Shown in pieces: positions 8,455 through 17,571 of a stretch of 64,000 nucleotides of DNA; position 1 is the stretch's first letter, and each line of letters begins with the position of its first letter. The position numbers and the translations under genes were made by a program. The DNA comes from Fontisubflavum oceani (GTDB taxonomy: Bacteria > Pseudomonadota > Alphaproteobacteria > Rhodobacterales > Rhodobacteraceae). The notes below the pieces were generated by a model. That model made no database searches. It was not told where the DNA came from and saw only the letters and a list, made by a program, of their open reading frames with translations. The DNA lies in assembly GCF_030407165.1 (NCBI RefSeq), contig NZ_CP129111.1:1364001-1428000 (forward strand). Direction: 5' to 3'.

Positions 8455-8473
8455 GGCGGGCCGATTGCCCGCC
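8455..8473 (-). terminator. Weak hairpin terminator after mcd
   Basis: GGCGGGC and GCCCGCC (8455-8461, 8467-8473) form a perfect seven-pair G/C stem just beyond the mcd stop codon on the minus strand. It is followed by TTCCCCG rather than a T run, so it is a weak candidate. Confidence 0.4.
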
Positions 8474-8479
8474 CAGATG

Positions 8480-10171
8480 TCAGCCGAGCAAACGCCGCGC
8501 GATGACTTGCGCCTGTATCTCCGCCGCACCTTCGAAGATGTTGAGAATTCGGGCGTCACACAGGATTCGGCTGACTTTATATTCCAGCGCAAAGCCATTG
8601 CCGCCATGGATTTGCAGCGCATTATCCGCAGCGGCCCAGGCCACGCGCGCGCCAAGCAGTTTCGCCATCCCAGCCTCCAGGTCGCAGCGGCGGCCTTCGT
8701 CTTTCTCCGCCGCGCTGAAATAAGTGAGCTGCCGCGCGATCATGATCTCCACCGCCATCATCGCCAGTTTCGAGGCAACGCGCGGGAAGGCGATCAGCGA
8801 TTTGCCGAATTGCTTGCGGTCCTCGGCATATTGCAGGCCCACATCCAGCGCCGATTGTGCCACACCAATGGCCCGCGCGGCGGTCTGAATCCGAGCGCTC
8901 TCAAAGGTCTCCATCAGGTGTTTGAAACCCATGCCTTCCTCGCCGCCCAGGAGGTTCTCGCCCTTCACATGGAAATTGTCGAAACCAAGCTCGTATTCCT
9001 TCATCCCGCGATAACCAAGCACCTCAATCTCGCCGCCGGTCATGCCCTCGGTTGGGAAGGGGTTTGCGTCATCACCCGGCGTCTTTTCTGCCAGGAACAT
9101 GCTGAGGCCCTTGTAATTGCTGGTCTCCGGATCGGTCCGGGCCAGAAGCGTCATCACATGGGTCCGTGCCGCATGGGTGATCCAGGTCTTGTTGCCAGTG
9201 ACGCGGTAATCATCGCCCTCTTTCACGGCGCGCGTGCGCAAGCTGCCGAGGTCGGAGCCGGTATTGGGTTCGGTGAACACCGCAGTCGGTAGGGTCTCCG
9301 CGCTGGCGATTTGCGGCAGCCATTTGGCTTTCTGCGCGTCGGTGCCGCCGGTCAGGATCAGTTCAGCCGCGATCTCCGATCGTGTGCCAAGTGAACCGAC
9401 GCCAATATAGCCGCGCGACAGCTCCTCCGAGACCACGCACATCGAGGCTTTCGACAGGCCGAACCCGCCGTATTCCTCGGGGATGGTCAGGCCGAAAACG
9501 CCCATCTCGGCCAATTCTTCGATCACTTCGATCGGGATCAACTCATCGTTGAGGTGCCAATCATGGGCGAAGGGCTCGACCTTCTCGACCGCGTAGCGCC
9601 GGAATTGCTCGCGGATCATCTCAAGCTCATCGTCCAGACCGGTCGCGCCAAGGGTTATATTCGCGGCTTGCTCTTGCATCAGTTCGACCAGGCGCAGACG
9701 TGCCGCCTGGGTGTTGCCGGACTGGCAAAGCAACATGACCGAGGGCGCCATCATGCCGCGCTGATCGTCCTGAGTGAGCCCCAGGTCTTGCATCCGCAGA
9801 ATCTCCCCCTGAGACATCGGGATGCCGCCATAAATCTGCCAGAGATACTCACCAAACGCGATCTGATGGATCAGTGCCTCGGTCTCGCCGAATTGCCCCT
9901 CTGCCGAGAGCTTATGGGCCCAACCCTGCATCTGACGCAGCGATTCCACATAGGTTGCCAGCCACGCCAATCCATGCGCCGCAGTCTGATGCGCTTCAAG
10001 CGCCGCGCCAGACACGCGACCCTCCGCGCTGACCAACTCCCGCACCCGATCCGTGGCGGTTGCCAGAAGCGCCTCAACCGGCGGAATGGCCTCGCCTGTT
10101 AGGGTCAAGAGATCGGGCAGAAGCACGGTTTGGGTCGCATTCTCGGTCATCGGCTGTCCATCATCTGGCAT
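8480..10171 (-). CDS. mcd: (2S)-methylsuccinyl-CoA dehydrogenase, ethylmalonyl-CoA pathway
   Basis: Flavin-dependent oxidation of (2S)-methylsuccinyl-CoA to mesaconyl-CoA, a step of the ethylmalonyl-CoA pathway for acetyl-CoA assimilation. The 563-residue protein is an acyl-CoA dehydrogenase with an additional helical N-terminal domain of about 160 residues, the mark of Mcd against ordinary 380-residue enzymes. The core shows FTEPNTGSDLGSLRT, NKTWITHA, the YAEDRKQFGK segment and the catalytic-Glu region NIFEGAAEI near the end. The start at 10171 is chosen for GGAG six bases upstream; the frame is open to 10294. Electrons would pass to the ETF encoded at 21.5-23.2 kb. The exact substrate rests on the domain layout. 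Confidence 0.85.
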   Translation of the reverse strand: MPDDGQPMTENATQTVLLPDLLTLTGEAIPPVEALLATATDRVRELVSAEGRVSGAALEAHQTAAHGLAWLATYVESLRQMQGWAHKLSAEGQFGETEALIHQIAFGEYLWQIYGGIPMSQGEILRMQDLGLTQDDQRGMMAPSVMLLCQSGNTQAARLRLVELMQEQAANITLGATGLDDELEMIREQFRRYAVEKVEPFAHDWHLNDELIPIEVIEELAEMGVFGLTIPEEYGGFGLSKASMCVVSEELSRGYIGVGSLGTRSEIAAELILTGGTDAQKAKWLPQIASAETLPTAVFTEPNTGSDLGSLRTRAVKEGDDYRVTGNKTWITHAARTHVMTLLARTDPETSNYKGLSMFLAEKTPGDDANPFPTEGMTGGEIEVLGYRGMKEYELGFDNFHVKGENLLGGEEGMGFKHLMETFESARIQTAARAIGVAQSALDVGLQYAEDRKQFGKSLIAFPRVASKLAMMAVEIMIARQLTYFSAAEKDEGRRCDLEAGMAKLLGARVAWAAADNALQIHGGNGFALEYKVSRILCDARILNIFEGAAEIQAQVIARRLLG

Positions 10172-10326
10172 GGGTCTCTCCGGTCGCATCGGGTCTGCGT
10201 TGGAATTAGGCATTTTGCAGATGCAGCGCAAGAAAAATACAACATATACACGCAAAAAGACCGAAAATGTCTCACTTGTTTTGCGCTGCAGCAACGCGAT
10301 AGGAAGGACAGGAAGGGGACACAGAT

Positions 10327-11097
10327 ATGCAAGAGACGTTGAACCTGATGCCGCTTTGGGCCTTCTTGGCGGCTTTGGGTGTGACCTTTGTGGCCGGATT
10401 CGTCAAAGGGGCGGTTGGGTTTGCGATGCCTTTGGTGATGATCTCGGGCCTTTCGCTCTTTCTCGAGCCGCAATTGGCCATCGCGGGCATCGTCTTGCCG
10501 ATTGTGATGACGAATTTCCAACAGGTGATGCGGTTCGGCCTGGCCGAAGCCAAGGCCGTGGTGCTCGAATACCGGCGCTACATTCTGATTGTCTGCGTGA
10601 TGATCCTGGTGGTGGCGCAATTCGTCACCATCATCCCGACGCAGGTGATGTACCTGGTTCTCGGCATCCCGGTGGTCGGCCTGTCGCTGATCCAACTCTT
10701 TGGCGTCCGCTTCCATATCCCGCAGAACCGACGGCTCGCGGCGGAATGGGGCGTGGGCCTTTTCGCGGGCGGGCTCGGCGGATTGACCGGCACCTGGGGG
10801 CCGCCGACGGTGCTCTATCTCATCGCTTTGGAGACCCCGAAAGCCAAGCAGATGTTGGTGCAGGGCGTGGTTTATGGTCTGGGCGCGGTCAGCCTCTTTC
10901 TCGGGCATTTACAGTCGGGCGTTTTGAACACGGTGACGGCACCGTTTTCCGCCGCTCTGCTTATTCCGGCCTTTCTGGGGATGCAGGTTGGGTTTTGGTT
11001 GAGCGACCGGCTTGATGCGAATCTGTTCCGCAAGGCGACCCTGATCGTGTTGGTGGTGGCCGGCGCCAATCTGGTGCGGCGCGGGATCATGGGCTAG
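10327..11097 (+). CDS. TauE/SafE family membrane transporter
   Basis: A 256-residue protein with about eight hydrophobic segments belonging to the TauE/SafE (DUF81) family of sulfite and organosulfonate exporters or anion permeases. The N-terminal FVAGFVKGAVGFAMPL and the mid-protein GGLGGLTGTWGPPTVLYL are the duplicated glycine-rich signatures. The substrate is unknown. An AGGAAGGGG-like ribosome binding site precedes the ATG. It diverges from mcd, and a TauD-type dioxygenase follows 25 bases later on the same strand, so the two may be cotranscribed. Confidence 0.9.
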   Translation: MQETLNLMPLWAFLAALGVTFVAGFVKGAVGFAMPLVMISGLSLFLEPQLAIAGIVLPIVMTNFQQVMRFGLAEAKAVVLEYRRYILIVCVMILVVAQFVTIIPTQVMYLVLGIPVVGLSLIQLFGVRFHIPQNRRLAAEWGVGLFAGGLGGLTGTWGPPTVLYLIALETPKAKQMLVQGVVYGLGAVSLFLGHLQSGVLNTVTAPFSAALLIPAFLGMQVGFWLSDRLDANLFRKATLIVLVVAGANLVRRGIMG

Positions 11098-11122
11098 CGT
11101 CGCCCCTGGGGAGGGTGATGTG

Positions 11123-12178
11123 ATGATCCGTTTGGAAGATATGCCGAAGCGGTTGGAGGGGCCTGCTGCCTGGCTCGGCGCGGAGATGGCCGCAGCGCCG
11201 GAGCGCTGGCTTGTCGAACTCTCGCCGGAGGACATTGCCGATCTTGAACAGGCGGCGGCGCATTTCCTGGCGCTCGGGCGCGATGTGGGGGAGATCACCG
11301 CCGCCGCATTCCCCCTCGGTCCCTTTGCAGATCATCTTGCTGCGCTGAAAGAGAAACTGCTCCACGGGGTTGGCGTCGAAGTTCTGCGTGGTCTGCCGGT
11401 CGCGCGCTATGATCAACGCATGGCTGCAACGATCTTCTGCGGGATCGGTGCGCATTTGGGCTCGGCTCGGTCACAAAATGCGGCAGGGCATATTCTCGGC
11501 CATGTGCGCAATACCGGGGCCGACGCGAATGATCCAAATGTGCGGATCTACCAGACGGCGGCACGGCAAAGCTTCCATACGGACAGTGCCGATTGCGTCG
11601 GTCTGCTCTGCCTGAATGCGGCGAAAGAGGGCGGTCTGTCGCTGCTCGTGAGTGCCGAAAGCATCTATAACCGGATGCGCGCCGAGCGGCCCGACCTCTT
11701 GCTCCGCCTCTTCGAGCCGATTGCCACCGACCGGCGCGGCGAGGTGCCCGAGGGTGCGAAGCCCTATATGGAAATCCCGCCGCTCTCTTGGCACGCAGGA
11801 AAGCTCACTGTGTTTTATCAGCGGCAATATATCGACTCCGCCCAACGGTTTGAGGGTGCGCTGCGGCTGACACCGGATCATGTGGCCGCACTTGATATGT
11901 TCGATGCCCTGGCCAATGACCCGAAGCTGAATTTCGGAATGCAGTTGGAACCGGGCGACATGCAATTTGTCTATAACCACAGCCAATTGCATGACCGGAC
12001 CGGCTTCACCGATTGGCCCGAGCCGGCGCGACGGCGGCATCTCTTTCGGCTTTGGCTATCCCTGCCAGACGACCGCCCATTGCCGCCGGTCTTCGCGGAG
12101 CGTTATGGATCGCTTGAGATCGGCGCGCGGGGCGGGATCATCACGGCGGAAACACGGCTCCACGCGCCTTTGGACTAA
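11123..12178 (+). CDS. TauD/TfdA family Fe(II)/2-oxoglutarate-dependent dioxygenase
   Basis: A 351-residue protein of the TauD/TfdA/gamma-butyrobetaine hydroxylase group. The iron-binding HxD is in SFHTDSADCVGLL near residue 153, the distal His is in YNHSQLHDRTGF near residue 292, and the 2-oxoglutarate-binding Arg is in RRRHLFRLWL. Such enzymes couple 2-oxoglutarate decarboxylation to hydroxylation or cleavage of small acids; the substrate is not evident. GTG at 11120 and ATG at 11123 are both possible starts; GGGAGGG at 11108-11114 suits either. It may share a transcript with the TauE-type gene, suggesting import/export and turnover of one compound. Confidence 0.87.
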   Translation: MIRLEDMPKRLEGPAAWLGAEMAAAPERWLVELSPEDIADLEQAAAHFLALGRDVGEITAAAFPLGPFADHLAALKEKLLHGVGVEVLRGLPVARYDQRMAATIFCGIGAHLGSARSQNAAGHILGHVRNTGADANDPNVRIYQTAARQSFHTDSADCVGLLCLNAAKEGGLSLLVSAESIYNRMRAERPDLLLRLFEPIATDRRGEVPEGAKPYMEIPPLSWHAGKLTVFYQRQYIDSAQRFEGALRLTPDHVAALDMFDALANDPKLNFGMQLEPGDMQFVYNHSQLHDRTGFTDWPEPARRRHLFRLWLSLPDDRPLPPVFAERYGSLEIGARGGIITAETRLHAPLD

Positions 12179-12717
12179 GACAGTGCACCGCCCATGCAGG
12201 TGATCACCATGTTTGGGAGGGCGGAGCCTGGCACCACTTCGAAGGCGATGTGATAAAGCTGCTCGCCCTCATAGCTGGCACTAAAGGTCCATTCGCCATG
12301 GACCTGCTCTTCCGGTAGCTCGAAGCTGAACCCCATCAAGCTCTGACTGTCACTTTCGATGGTGGTGATCCATTGCTCCACCTCGATACCGCTGTCGGGG
12401 AAAGGTGGGTGCGTGACGGTCACGATCACCGGCTCCAAGGTTTCGCCGGGATGCGGCTCAACGATGACGCCGAAACCGATGCCGATATCGTCCGGCACAA
12501 CCAATTGCCGCCATCGCAGCACCGGAATCTCCGCAACGAGATTGATGATACCCGAGGCGGTTCCCGGTGCCTCTTCCACGATATCCGGCGTTTCGGCGCA
12601 ATAAATGCCGTAATCAAGCGTGGCGAGGCCTAGCCCGACCTGTGGGTTCGCCAGCACCAGCCCGGGGACAAGCGCCGCAAGAACGGCGAAGGGTCGGATC
12701 AACGACCCCAAGCGCAT
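12175..12717 (-). CDS. DUF3859-like secreted protein
   Basis: A 180-residue protein with a cleavable signal peptide (hydrophobic core to about residue 22, ending GLVLANP). The mature part is beta-rich with recurring Pro and aromatic residues and a final GSALPNMVITC segment. It resembles DUF3859, a domain of unknown function in Rhodobacteraceae; this assignment is from memory of the family pattern. The ATG at 12717 overlaps the pckA stop (TGATG), so it is coupled to pckA. It converges with the dioxygenase gene, overlapping by four bases. Confidence 0.7.
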   Translation of the reverse strand: MRLGSLIRPFAVLAALVPGLVLANPQVGLGLATLDYGIYCAETPDIVEEAPGTASGIINLVAEIPVLRWRQLVVPDDIGIGFGVIVEPHPGETLEPVIVTVTHPPFPDSGIEVEQWITTIESDSQSLMGFSFELPEEQVHGEWTFSASYEGEQLYHIAFEVVPGSALPNMVITCMGGALS

Positions 12718-14315
12718 CACGAGATCGCCGCCGCTTTCACATCGTCGTCGATGAACGGCACATATTGCGCGAAATTGTCGGCAAACATCTGAACCAGCTT
12801 CGCGGCCTGGACGTCGTATTCTTCGTTGACCGACCAGGTACGGCGTGGATCAAGCAGCACCTCGGCCACGCCCGGCGCGCTGATCGGCACTTCGAAGCCG
12901 AAATTCGGATCGCGGCGGAAGGCGCCCTTGTTCAACGTACCGTCCAGCGCGGCAGAGAGCAGCGCCCGCGTGGCCCGGATCGGCATGCGCGAGCCGGTGC
13001 CATAAGCGCCACCGGTCCAGCCTGTATTGACCAGCCAGCAGGTGGCAGCATGTTGATCGATCTTCTCGCGCAACAGATTGCCGTATACTTCGGGGCGGCG
13101 CGGCATGAAGGGTGCGCCGAAGCAGGTAGAGAAGGTCGGTTCCGGTTCGGTCACACCTCGCTCGGTGCCCGCGACCTTGGAGGTGAACCCTGACAGGAAG
13201 TGATACATCGCCTGCGCCGGGGTCAGTCGCGCAATCGGCGGCAGCACGCCAAACGCATCGCAGGTGAGCATGATGATGTTGTTCGGCTGCCCACCCCGCG
13301 CCGTGTCCGAGGCGTTCGAGATGTAATGTAGCGGATAGGCGCAACGCATGTTGGCCGTCAGACTGTCATCCTCGAAATCCAACTCGAACGTGTCCGGATC
13401 ATGGACCATATTTTCAATGACTGTGCCGAAGGTTTTCGTCGTGGCGTAGATCTCCGGCTCGGCTTCGGGGTTCAGACTGATTGTCTTGGCGTAGCAGCCG
13501 CCCTCGAAATTGAAGATGCCGGTCTCCGACCAGCCATGTTCATCATCACCGATCAAGGTGCGCGACGGATCGGCGGACAGCGTTGTCTTGCCGGTGCCGC
13601 TTAGGCCGAAGAAGACGGCGGAATCCGCCGGATCGCCAATCGCATGATTGGCGGAGCAATGCATCGGCATCACCCCTTTGCCCGGCAGTATGTAGTTGAG
13701 CAGGGTGAAAACAGATTTCTTGTTCTCCCCGGCATAGGCAGTGCCGCCGATCAGGATGATTTTCTTTTCGAAATTTAGCGCGATGACCGTCTCGCTCCGG
13801 CAGCCGTGGCGCGCTGGATCGGCTTGGAAGCTGGGGCAGTTGATGATGGTGAATTCCGGCACGAACGTGTCGAGTTCCGCTGCTTCGGGTCGACGCAGCA
13901 AATGACGGATGAACAGCCCATGCCAGGCGAGTTCGGTCACAACGCGGACGTCCAGACGGTGTGCCGGATCAGCGCCGCCATAGAGGTCTTGGACGAAATA
14001 CTCGCCGCCCTTCATATGGGTCAGCATGTCGGCGTGCAAAACGTCGAACGCCTCAGGTGCCATCGGCGCGTTGTTCTCCCACCAGATCGTATCTTCGACG
14101 CTTGGCGTGCGGACGACGAATTTATCCTTGGGCGACCGGCCTGTGTGTTTGCCGGTTGTCACAAGAAAGGTGCCGCCCTGGCCCAATGCGCCCTCGTCGC
14201 GTTTCAGCGCCGCTTCGATCAGCGCGGGCTCCAGCAGGTTATAATAGACCGTGCCCAGCCCGGTGATGCCTTGCTGGTCCAGCGTTTCAGCTGGGTTCAC
14301 GCGTCCAATTGTCAT
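12717..14315 (-). CDS. pckA: Phosphoenolpyruvate carboxykinase (ATP)
   Basis: Converts oxaloacetate plus ATP to phosphoenolpyruvate, the entry step of gluconeogenesis. The 532-residue protein has the ATP-type signatures: GRSPKDKFVVR near residue 59, NYILPGKGVMPMHCSAN, the kinase-1a P-loop GLSGTGKTTLSAD near residue 237, LIGDDEHGWSETGIFNFEGGCYAK and the late GGAYGTGSRM motif. It is divergent from chvI. In alphaproteobacteria pckA commonly lies beside the ChvG/ChvI genes. That placement, with 3-hydroxyacyl and ethylmalonyl-CoA genes nearby, fits growth on organic acids. Confidence 0.98.
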   Translation of the reverse strand: MTIGRVNPAETLDQQGITGLGTVYYNLLEPALIEAALKRDEGALGQGGTFLVTTGKHTGRSPKDKFVVRTPSVEDTIWWENNAPMAPEAFDVLHADMLTHMKGGEYFVQDLYGGADPAHRLDVRVVTELAWHGLFIRHLLRRPEAAELDTFVPEFTIINCPSFQADPARHGCRSETVIALNFEKKIILIGGTAYAGENKKSVFTLLNYILPGKGVMPMHCSANHAIGDPADSAVFFGLSGTGKTTLSADPSRTLIGDDEHGWSETGIFNFEGGCYAKTISLNPEAEPEIYATTKTFGTVIENMVHDPDTFELDFEDDSLTANMRCAYPLHYISNASDTARGGQPNNIIMLTCDAFGVLPPIARLTPAQAMYHFLSGFTSKVAGTERGVTEPEPTFSTCFGAPFMPRRPEVYGNLLREKIDQHAATCWLVNTGWTGGAYGTGSRMPIRATRALLSAALDGTLNKGAFRRDPNFGFEVPISAPGVAEVLLDPRRTWSVNEEYDVQAAKLVQMFADNFAQYVPFIDDDVKAAAIS

Positions 14316-14514
14316 TAGCTAGCTCCTTGCCCGGATCAGCCCGGTCCCAGGGTGGAAATCCCGCATCGGGTTAGGCGTCGGCCTTCCGATGCGAGGCCCG
14401 TATAACATGACGTTTTTGCGTATGAACAGGACGCAAGAGCACAGTTAGCGCAACCAAAGCGAAACATTTTTGCATCAATCGGGCGGCTTTCGTGCCGAAA
14501 AGGCCCTGGTTGAT

Positions 14515-14610
14515 GCGAATCAACGGAGCGATTCGCAAGTTAAAGATTGATTCTAAAGCGGGAAAACCCGACAATAAGGAAAAAATAAGGCAAACCGAGC
14601 AGTAATAAGG
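14515..14610. promoter_or_regulatory. Candidate operator region between pckA and chvI
   Basis: The 303-base divergent spacer between pckA and chvI contains a perfect inverted repeat GCGAATC/GATTCGC (14515-14521 and 14530-14536) and, nearer chvI, three direct copies of AATAAGG (14573-14579, 14584-14590, 14604-14610), the last merging into the chvI ribosome binding site. The rest is AT-richer than its surroundings. The symmetry and the divergent setting suggest a regulator site serving both genes, perhaps ChvI itself, but no binding consensus is demonstrated. Confidence 0.4.
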
Positions 14611-14618
14611 ATGACAGC

Positions 14619-15320
14619 ATGTCACGGATCGCACTTGTCGATGACGACAGGAATATCCTGACCTCCGTTTCCATGACCCTTGAGGCAGAAGGGTTTGAGG
14701 TTGAAACATACAATGATGGTCAGAGCGCGCTTGATGCGTTTACCCGGCGGATGCCGGAACTGGCCGTTCTCGACATTAAGATGCCCCGGATGGACGGCAT
14801 GGACCTGCTTCAGCGTCTGCGCCAGAAGTCCAAGGTGCCGGTGATTTTTCTCACCTCGAAAGATGACGAGATTGACGAGTTGATGGGCCTGCGCATGGGG
14901 GCCGACGACTACGTCAAGAAACCGTTCTCGCAGCGCTTGTTGGTGGAGCGCATTCGCTCGATCCTGCGACGGCAGGACGCCATCGCCTCCGATGCCACCG
15001 ATACGCCGGAGGAGAGCCAAGTGCTGACCCGCGGCGAGTTGTCGATGGACCCGCTTCGTCACGCGGTGACCTGGAAAGGCAAAGACGTGTCGCTGACGGT
15101 GACTGAGTTCTTGCTACTTCAGGCTTTGGCGCAACGGCCCGGGTTCGTGAAGTCACGCGATCAACTGATGGACGTGGCGTATGACGAACAGGTTTATGTG
15201 GATGATCGGACCATCGACAGCCATATCAAACGCCTGCGCAAGAAGATGCGCCAGGCCGATAATGATTTCTCGGCCATCGAAACACTGTACGGCATCGGCT
15301 ACCGGTACAACGAAGAGTAG
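14619..15320 (+). CDS. chvI: Response regulator ChvI (OmpR/PhoB family)
   Basis: DNA-binding response regulator partnered with ChvG. The receiver domain (residues 1-120) has the acidic pocket in VDDD (8-10), the phosphoacceptor Asp52 in VLDIKMPRMDG, the Thr of FLTSKDDE and the Lys of DDYVKKPFS. A winged-helix domain follows from about residue 135, ending TLYGIGYRYNEE. The length of 233 is typical. ChvI controls envelope, acid-response and carbon genes in alphaproteobacteria. The chvG start codon follows the stop codon directly, with no spacer. Confidence 0.94.
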   Translation: MSRIALVDDDRNILTSVSMTLEAEGFEVETYNDGQSALDAFTRRMPELAVLDIKMPRMDGMDLLQRLRQKSKVPVIFLTSKDDEIDELMGLRMGADDYVKKPFSQRLLVERIRSILRRQDAIASDATDTPEESQVLTRGELSMDPLRHAVTWKGKDVSLTVTEFLLLQALAQRPGFVKSRDQLMDVAYDEQVYVDDRTIDSHIKRLRKKMRQADNDFSAIETLYGIGYRYNEE

Positions 15321-17051
15321 ATGACTCTGGCTTCGGACCTCTCCATGACCAACCGCCGGGCACGTGACCGGGCCGATATCGTGTTGGGTGAAGATTGGGA
15401 TCGACCGCAAGGCGCGGTCGAAGCCGAACTGCGGGCAGCACGGCAACGGCGCGGCTGGTTCACATTGAATCGGTCGCCGCTGGCCCGGAAGATTATCATC
15501 TTCAACCTGTTGGCCATCGTTATTTTGGTCGCCGGTGTGCTCTATCTCAACCCGTTCCGTGACAGCCTTGTGCTACAGCGTGAACGCGCGCTCGCCCTCG
15601 AGGCGCAGTTGGTTGCAGATGTCTTCGAAGCCAGCCTACCGCGCAACGCGCCGACCGATCTGATCACGGGTGATGGGATCGATCCGCAAGAAGTTCTGTC
15701 GCGCGTCGGCCTGACCCAAGGCGTTAATGTCTTTGTTTATGCTCCATCGGGTGTCTTGGTCGCCTCGACCGATACCGTCGCCCGAAATCCGGTGCGTCCG
15801 ATACAAGGGTTGGATGAAGGCCAAGGCCGCACGTTGTTGGTCACAAATTTCCTGAACGCGGTTTGGGAAGGGATTGCGGCCGTCCTTTCGGGCAGAGAGA
15901 TGCCCGAGACCGTGATCGATCAAGAGGAAATGGCCCGCGTGTTGTTGAATGACGCGTTGCGGGGCGGCACGGTCATTCGGCGGGGCACCAATCTGGGGGG
16001 CACGGTCTATACTGCCGCCACCCCGATCCAAGGCAACACCGGGATGGTTGGCGTTTTGGCGATGACCACAGCCGCGGGCGAGATTGATCAGCTCGTGCGG
16101 GTGGAGCGGGAGCAGCTTTTGCAGATGTTCCTCATCGCGCTCTTGGTTTCCTTCGGTTTGGGTCTGGTCTTGGCCTCGACCATCGCCAACCCGCTGTCCG
16201 ACCTCTCCGCAGCGGCTGAGTTGGGTAGAGATAAAAATGCCCGCAAAATGAGCCCGACCCGCGTACGTATCCCTGACCTGACGGGTCGGCCTGACGAGAT
16301 TGGGCGGTTGTCGGGTGCGCTACGTGGCATGGTCGGCGCGCTTTACGATCGGATTGATAGCAACGAACAATTCGCTGCTGACGTGTCCCACGAGATCAAA
16401 AACCCGCTCGCATCTCTGCAATCCGCTGTGGGCACCATGCGGGTTGCCCGGACCGAAGATCAACGCAATCGCCTGCTTGAGGTCATCGAACATGACGTGA
16501 AGCGGCTTGACCGATTGGTGAGCGATATCTCCAACGCCTCGCGGCTTGATAGTGAGCTGGTGAAGGAGGAGGAGGAAGAATTCGATCTTGTGCGGATGTT
16601 GGGCAATCTGAGCACATATCATCGCGAAGAAGCCGATAAAATCGATGTGGATTTCATTGCAGACTTGCCCGACGAACCGATCGTGATCAACGGTCTAGAG
16701 GCCCGGCTCGCGCAGGTCTTCGTCAACCTGATCGGCAATGCGATCTCGTTCTGCGAAGCTGGGGATGCCGTCCGCCTTTGGGCGCGAAAGCGGCAAAATC
16801 GGGTGTTGATCGTGGTCGAAGATACCGGCCCCGGTATCCCGGAAGAGGCGCTGACCAAAGTGTTCAATCGGTTCTATTCCGAGCGCCCGGTGCAGCAATT
16901 CGGCGATCATTCGGGCCTTGGCCTGGCGATTTCAAAGCAGATTGTTGAGGCCCATGGCGGCGTGATCTGGGCCGAAAACATCCGCCCCACAGACGCCGAG
17001 GTCACCTCCGAGCCGCTTGGCGCCCGTTTCGTGGTTGGTCTCCCGGTCTGA
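15321..17051 (+). CDS. chvG: Sensor histidine kinase ChvG
   Basis: Inner-membrane histidine kinase that phosphorylates ChvI. The 576 residues comprise a cytoplasmic N-terminus of about 50 residues, transmembrane helix 1 near 53-75, a periplasmic sensor of about 190 residues, helix 2 near 270-290 (MFLIALLVSFGLGLVLAS), HAMP, then H-box DVSHEIKNPLASL, N-box FVNLIGNAI, and DTGPGIP and SGLGLAISK ATP-lid motifs. The ATG follows the chvI stop codon directly. In related bacteria this system senses acid or envelope stress, held back by the periplasmic ExoR protein in rhizobia; no exoR is visible here. Confidence 0.94.
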   Translation: MTLASDLSMTNRRARDRADIVLGEDWDRPQGAVEAELRAARQRRGWFTLNRSPLARKIIIFNLLAIVILVAGVLYLNPFRDSLVLQRERALALEAQLVADVFEASLPRNAPTDLITGDGIDPQEVLSRVGLTQGVNVFVYAPSGVLVASTDTVARNPVRPIQGLDEGQGRTLLVTNFLNAVWEGIAAVLSGREMPETVIDQEEMARVLLNDALRGGTVIRRGTNLGGTVYTAATPIQGNTGMVGVLAMTTAAGEIDQLVRVEREQLLQMFLIALLVSFGLGLVLASTIANPLSDLSAAAELGRDKNARKMSPTRVRIPDLTGRPDEIGRLSGALRGMVGALYDRIDSNEQFAADVSHEIKNPLASLQSAVGTMRVARTEDQRNRLLEVIEHDVKRLDRLVSDISNASRLDSELVKEEEEEFDLVRMLGNLSTYHREEADKIDVDFIADLPDEPIVINGLEARLAQVFVNLIGNAISFCEAGDAVRLWARKRQNRVLIVVEDTGPGIPEEALTKVFNRFYSERPVQQFGDHSGLGLAISKQIVEAHGGVIWAENIRPTDAEVTSEPLGARFVVGLPV

Positions 17052-17054
17052 TCG

Positions 17055-17537
17055 ATGGAGGCGGGCGCAAGCGATCCGCTCATCCGCCCGCTGGAAGAGT
17101 TCGGGACAACGTTTGGCACGCATCTCCATTGCCACGGGTCTGCGGTGAGTTTTGATGGGCAGGGGCTCTTGCTGCTCGGCGCATCTGGCACCGGAAAATC
17201 CGCTTTGGCCTTGTCTCTGATGGCGCATGGCGCACGGCTATTTGCCGATGATGGCGTGCGATTGACGGCCGAAGATGGAAGGCTTCTGATGCATCGGCCC
17301 GATACGACGCCGCCTTTGATCGAGGCGCGGAACGTCGGCCTTCTCGCTGCCACGCTCGCCCCGGGTCCGCTACCGCTGCGGCTGGCGGTTGATTTGGATC
17401 GGCCCGAACCGGCCCGCTTGCCGCCGCGGCACGAGGTCGCTTGGGCGGGGGCAACGGCGGAGTTGATACAAGGCGCGGGTCAGTCCACGCTTTGGGCGGT
17501 GCTGATCCAATATCTGCGCGGCGGGCGCGTGGAATGA
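17055..17537 (+). CDS. hprK: HPr kinase/phosphorylase, short alphaproteobacterial form
   Basis: Phosphorylates HPr on its regulatory serine. The 160-residue protein is the truncated alphaproteobacterial form that keeps only the C-terminal kinase core of the roughly 310-residue Firmicutes enzyme. The P-loop GASGTGKSALAL is near residue 45, followed by ADDGVRL (the conserved DD region) and the RNVGLL segment. It begins three bases after chvG and belongs to the chvIG-hprK-rapZ-EIIA-HPr cluster, so two-component output and phosphotransfer signalling are probably cotranscribed. Confidence 0.9.
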   Translation: MEAGASDPLIRPLEEFGTTFGTHLHCHGSAVSFDGQGLLLLGASGTGKSALALSLMAHGARLFADDGVRLTAEDGRLLMHRPDTTPPLIEARNVGLLAATLAPGPLPLRLAVDLDRPEPARLPPRHEVAWAGATAELIQGAGQSTLWAVLIQYLRGGRVE

Positions 17538-17571
17538 CCCAGACACCACAACCCCCACGAGGCCAAAACCA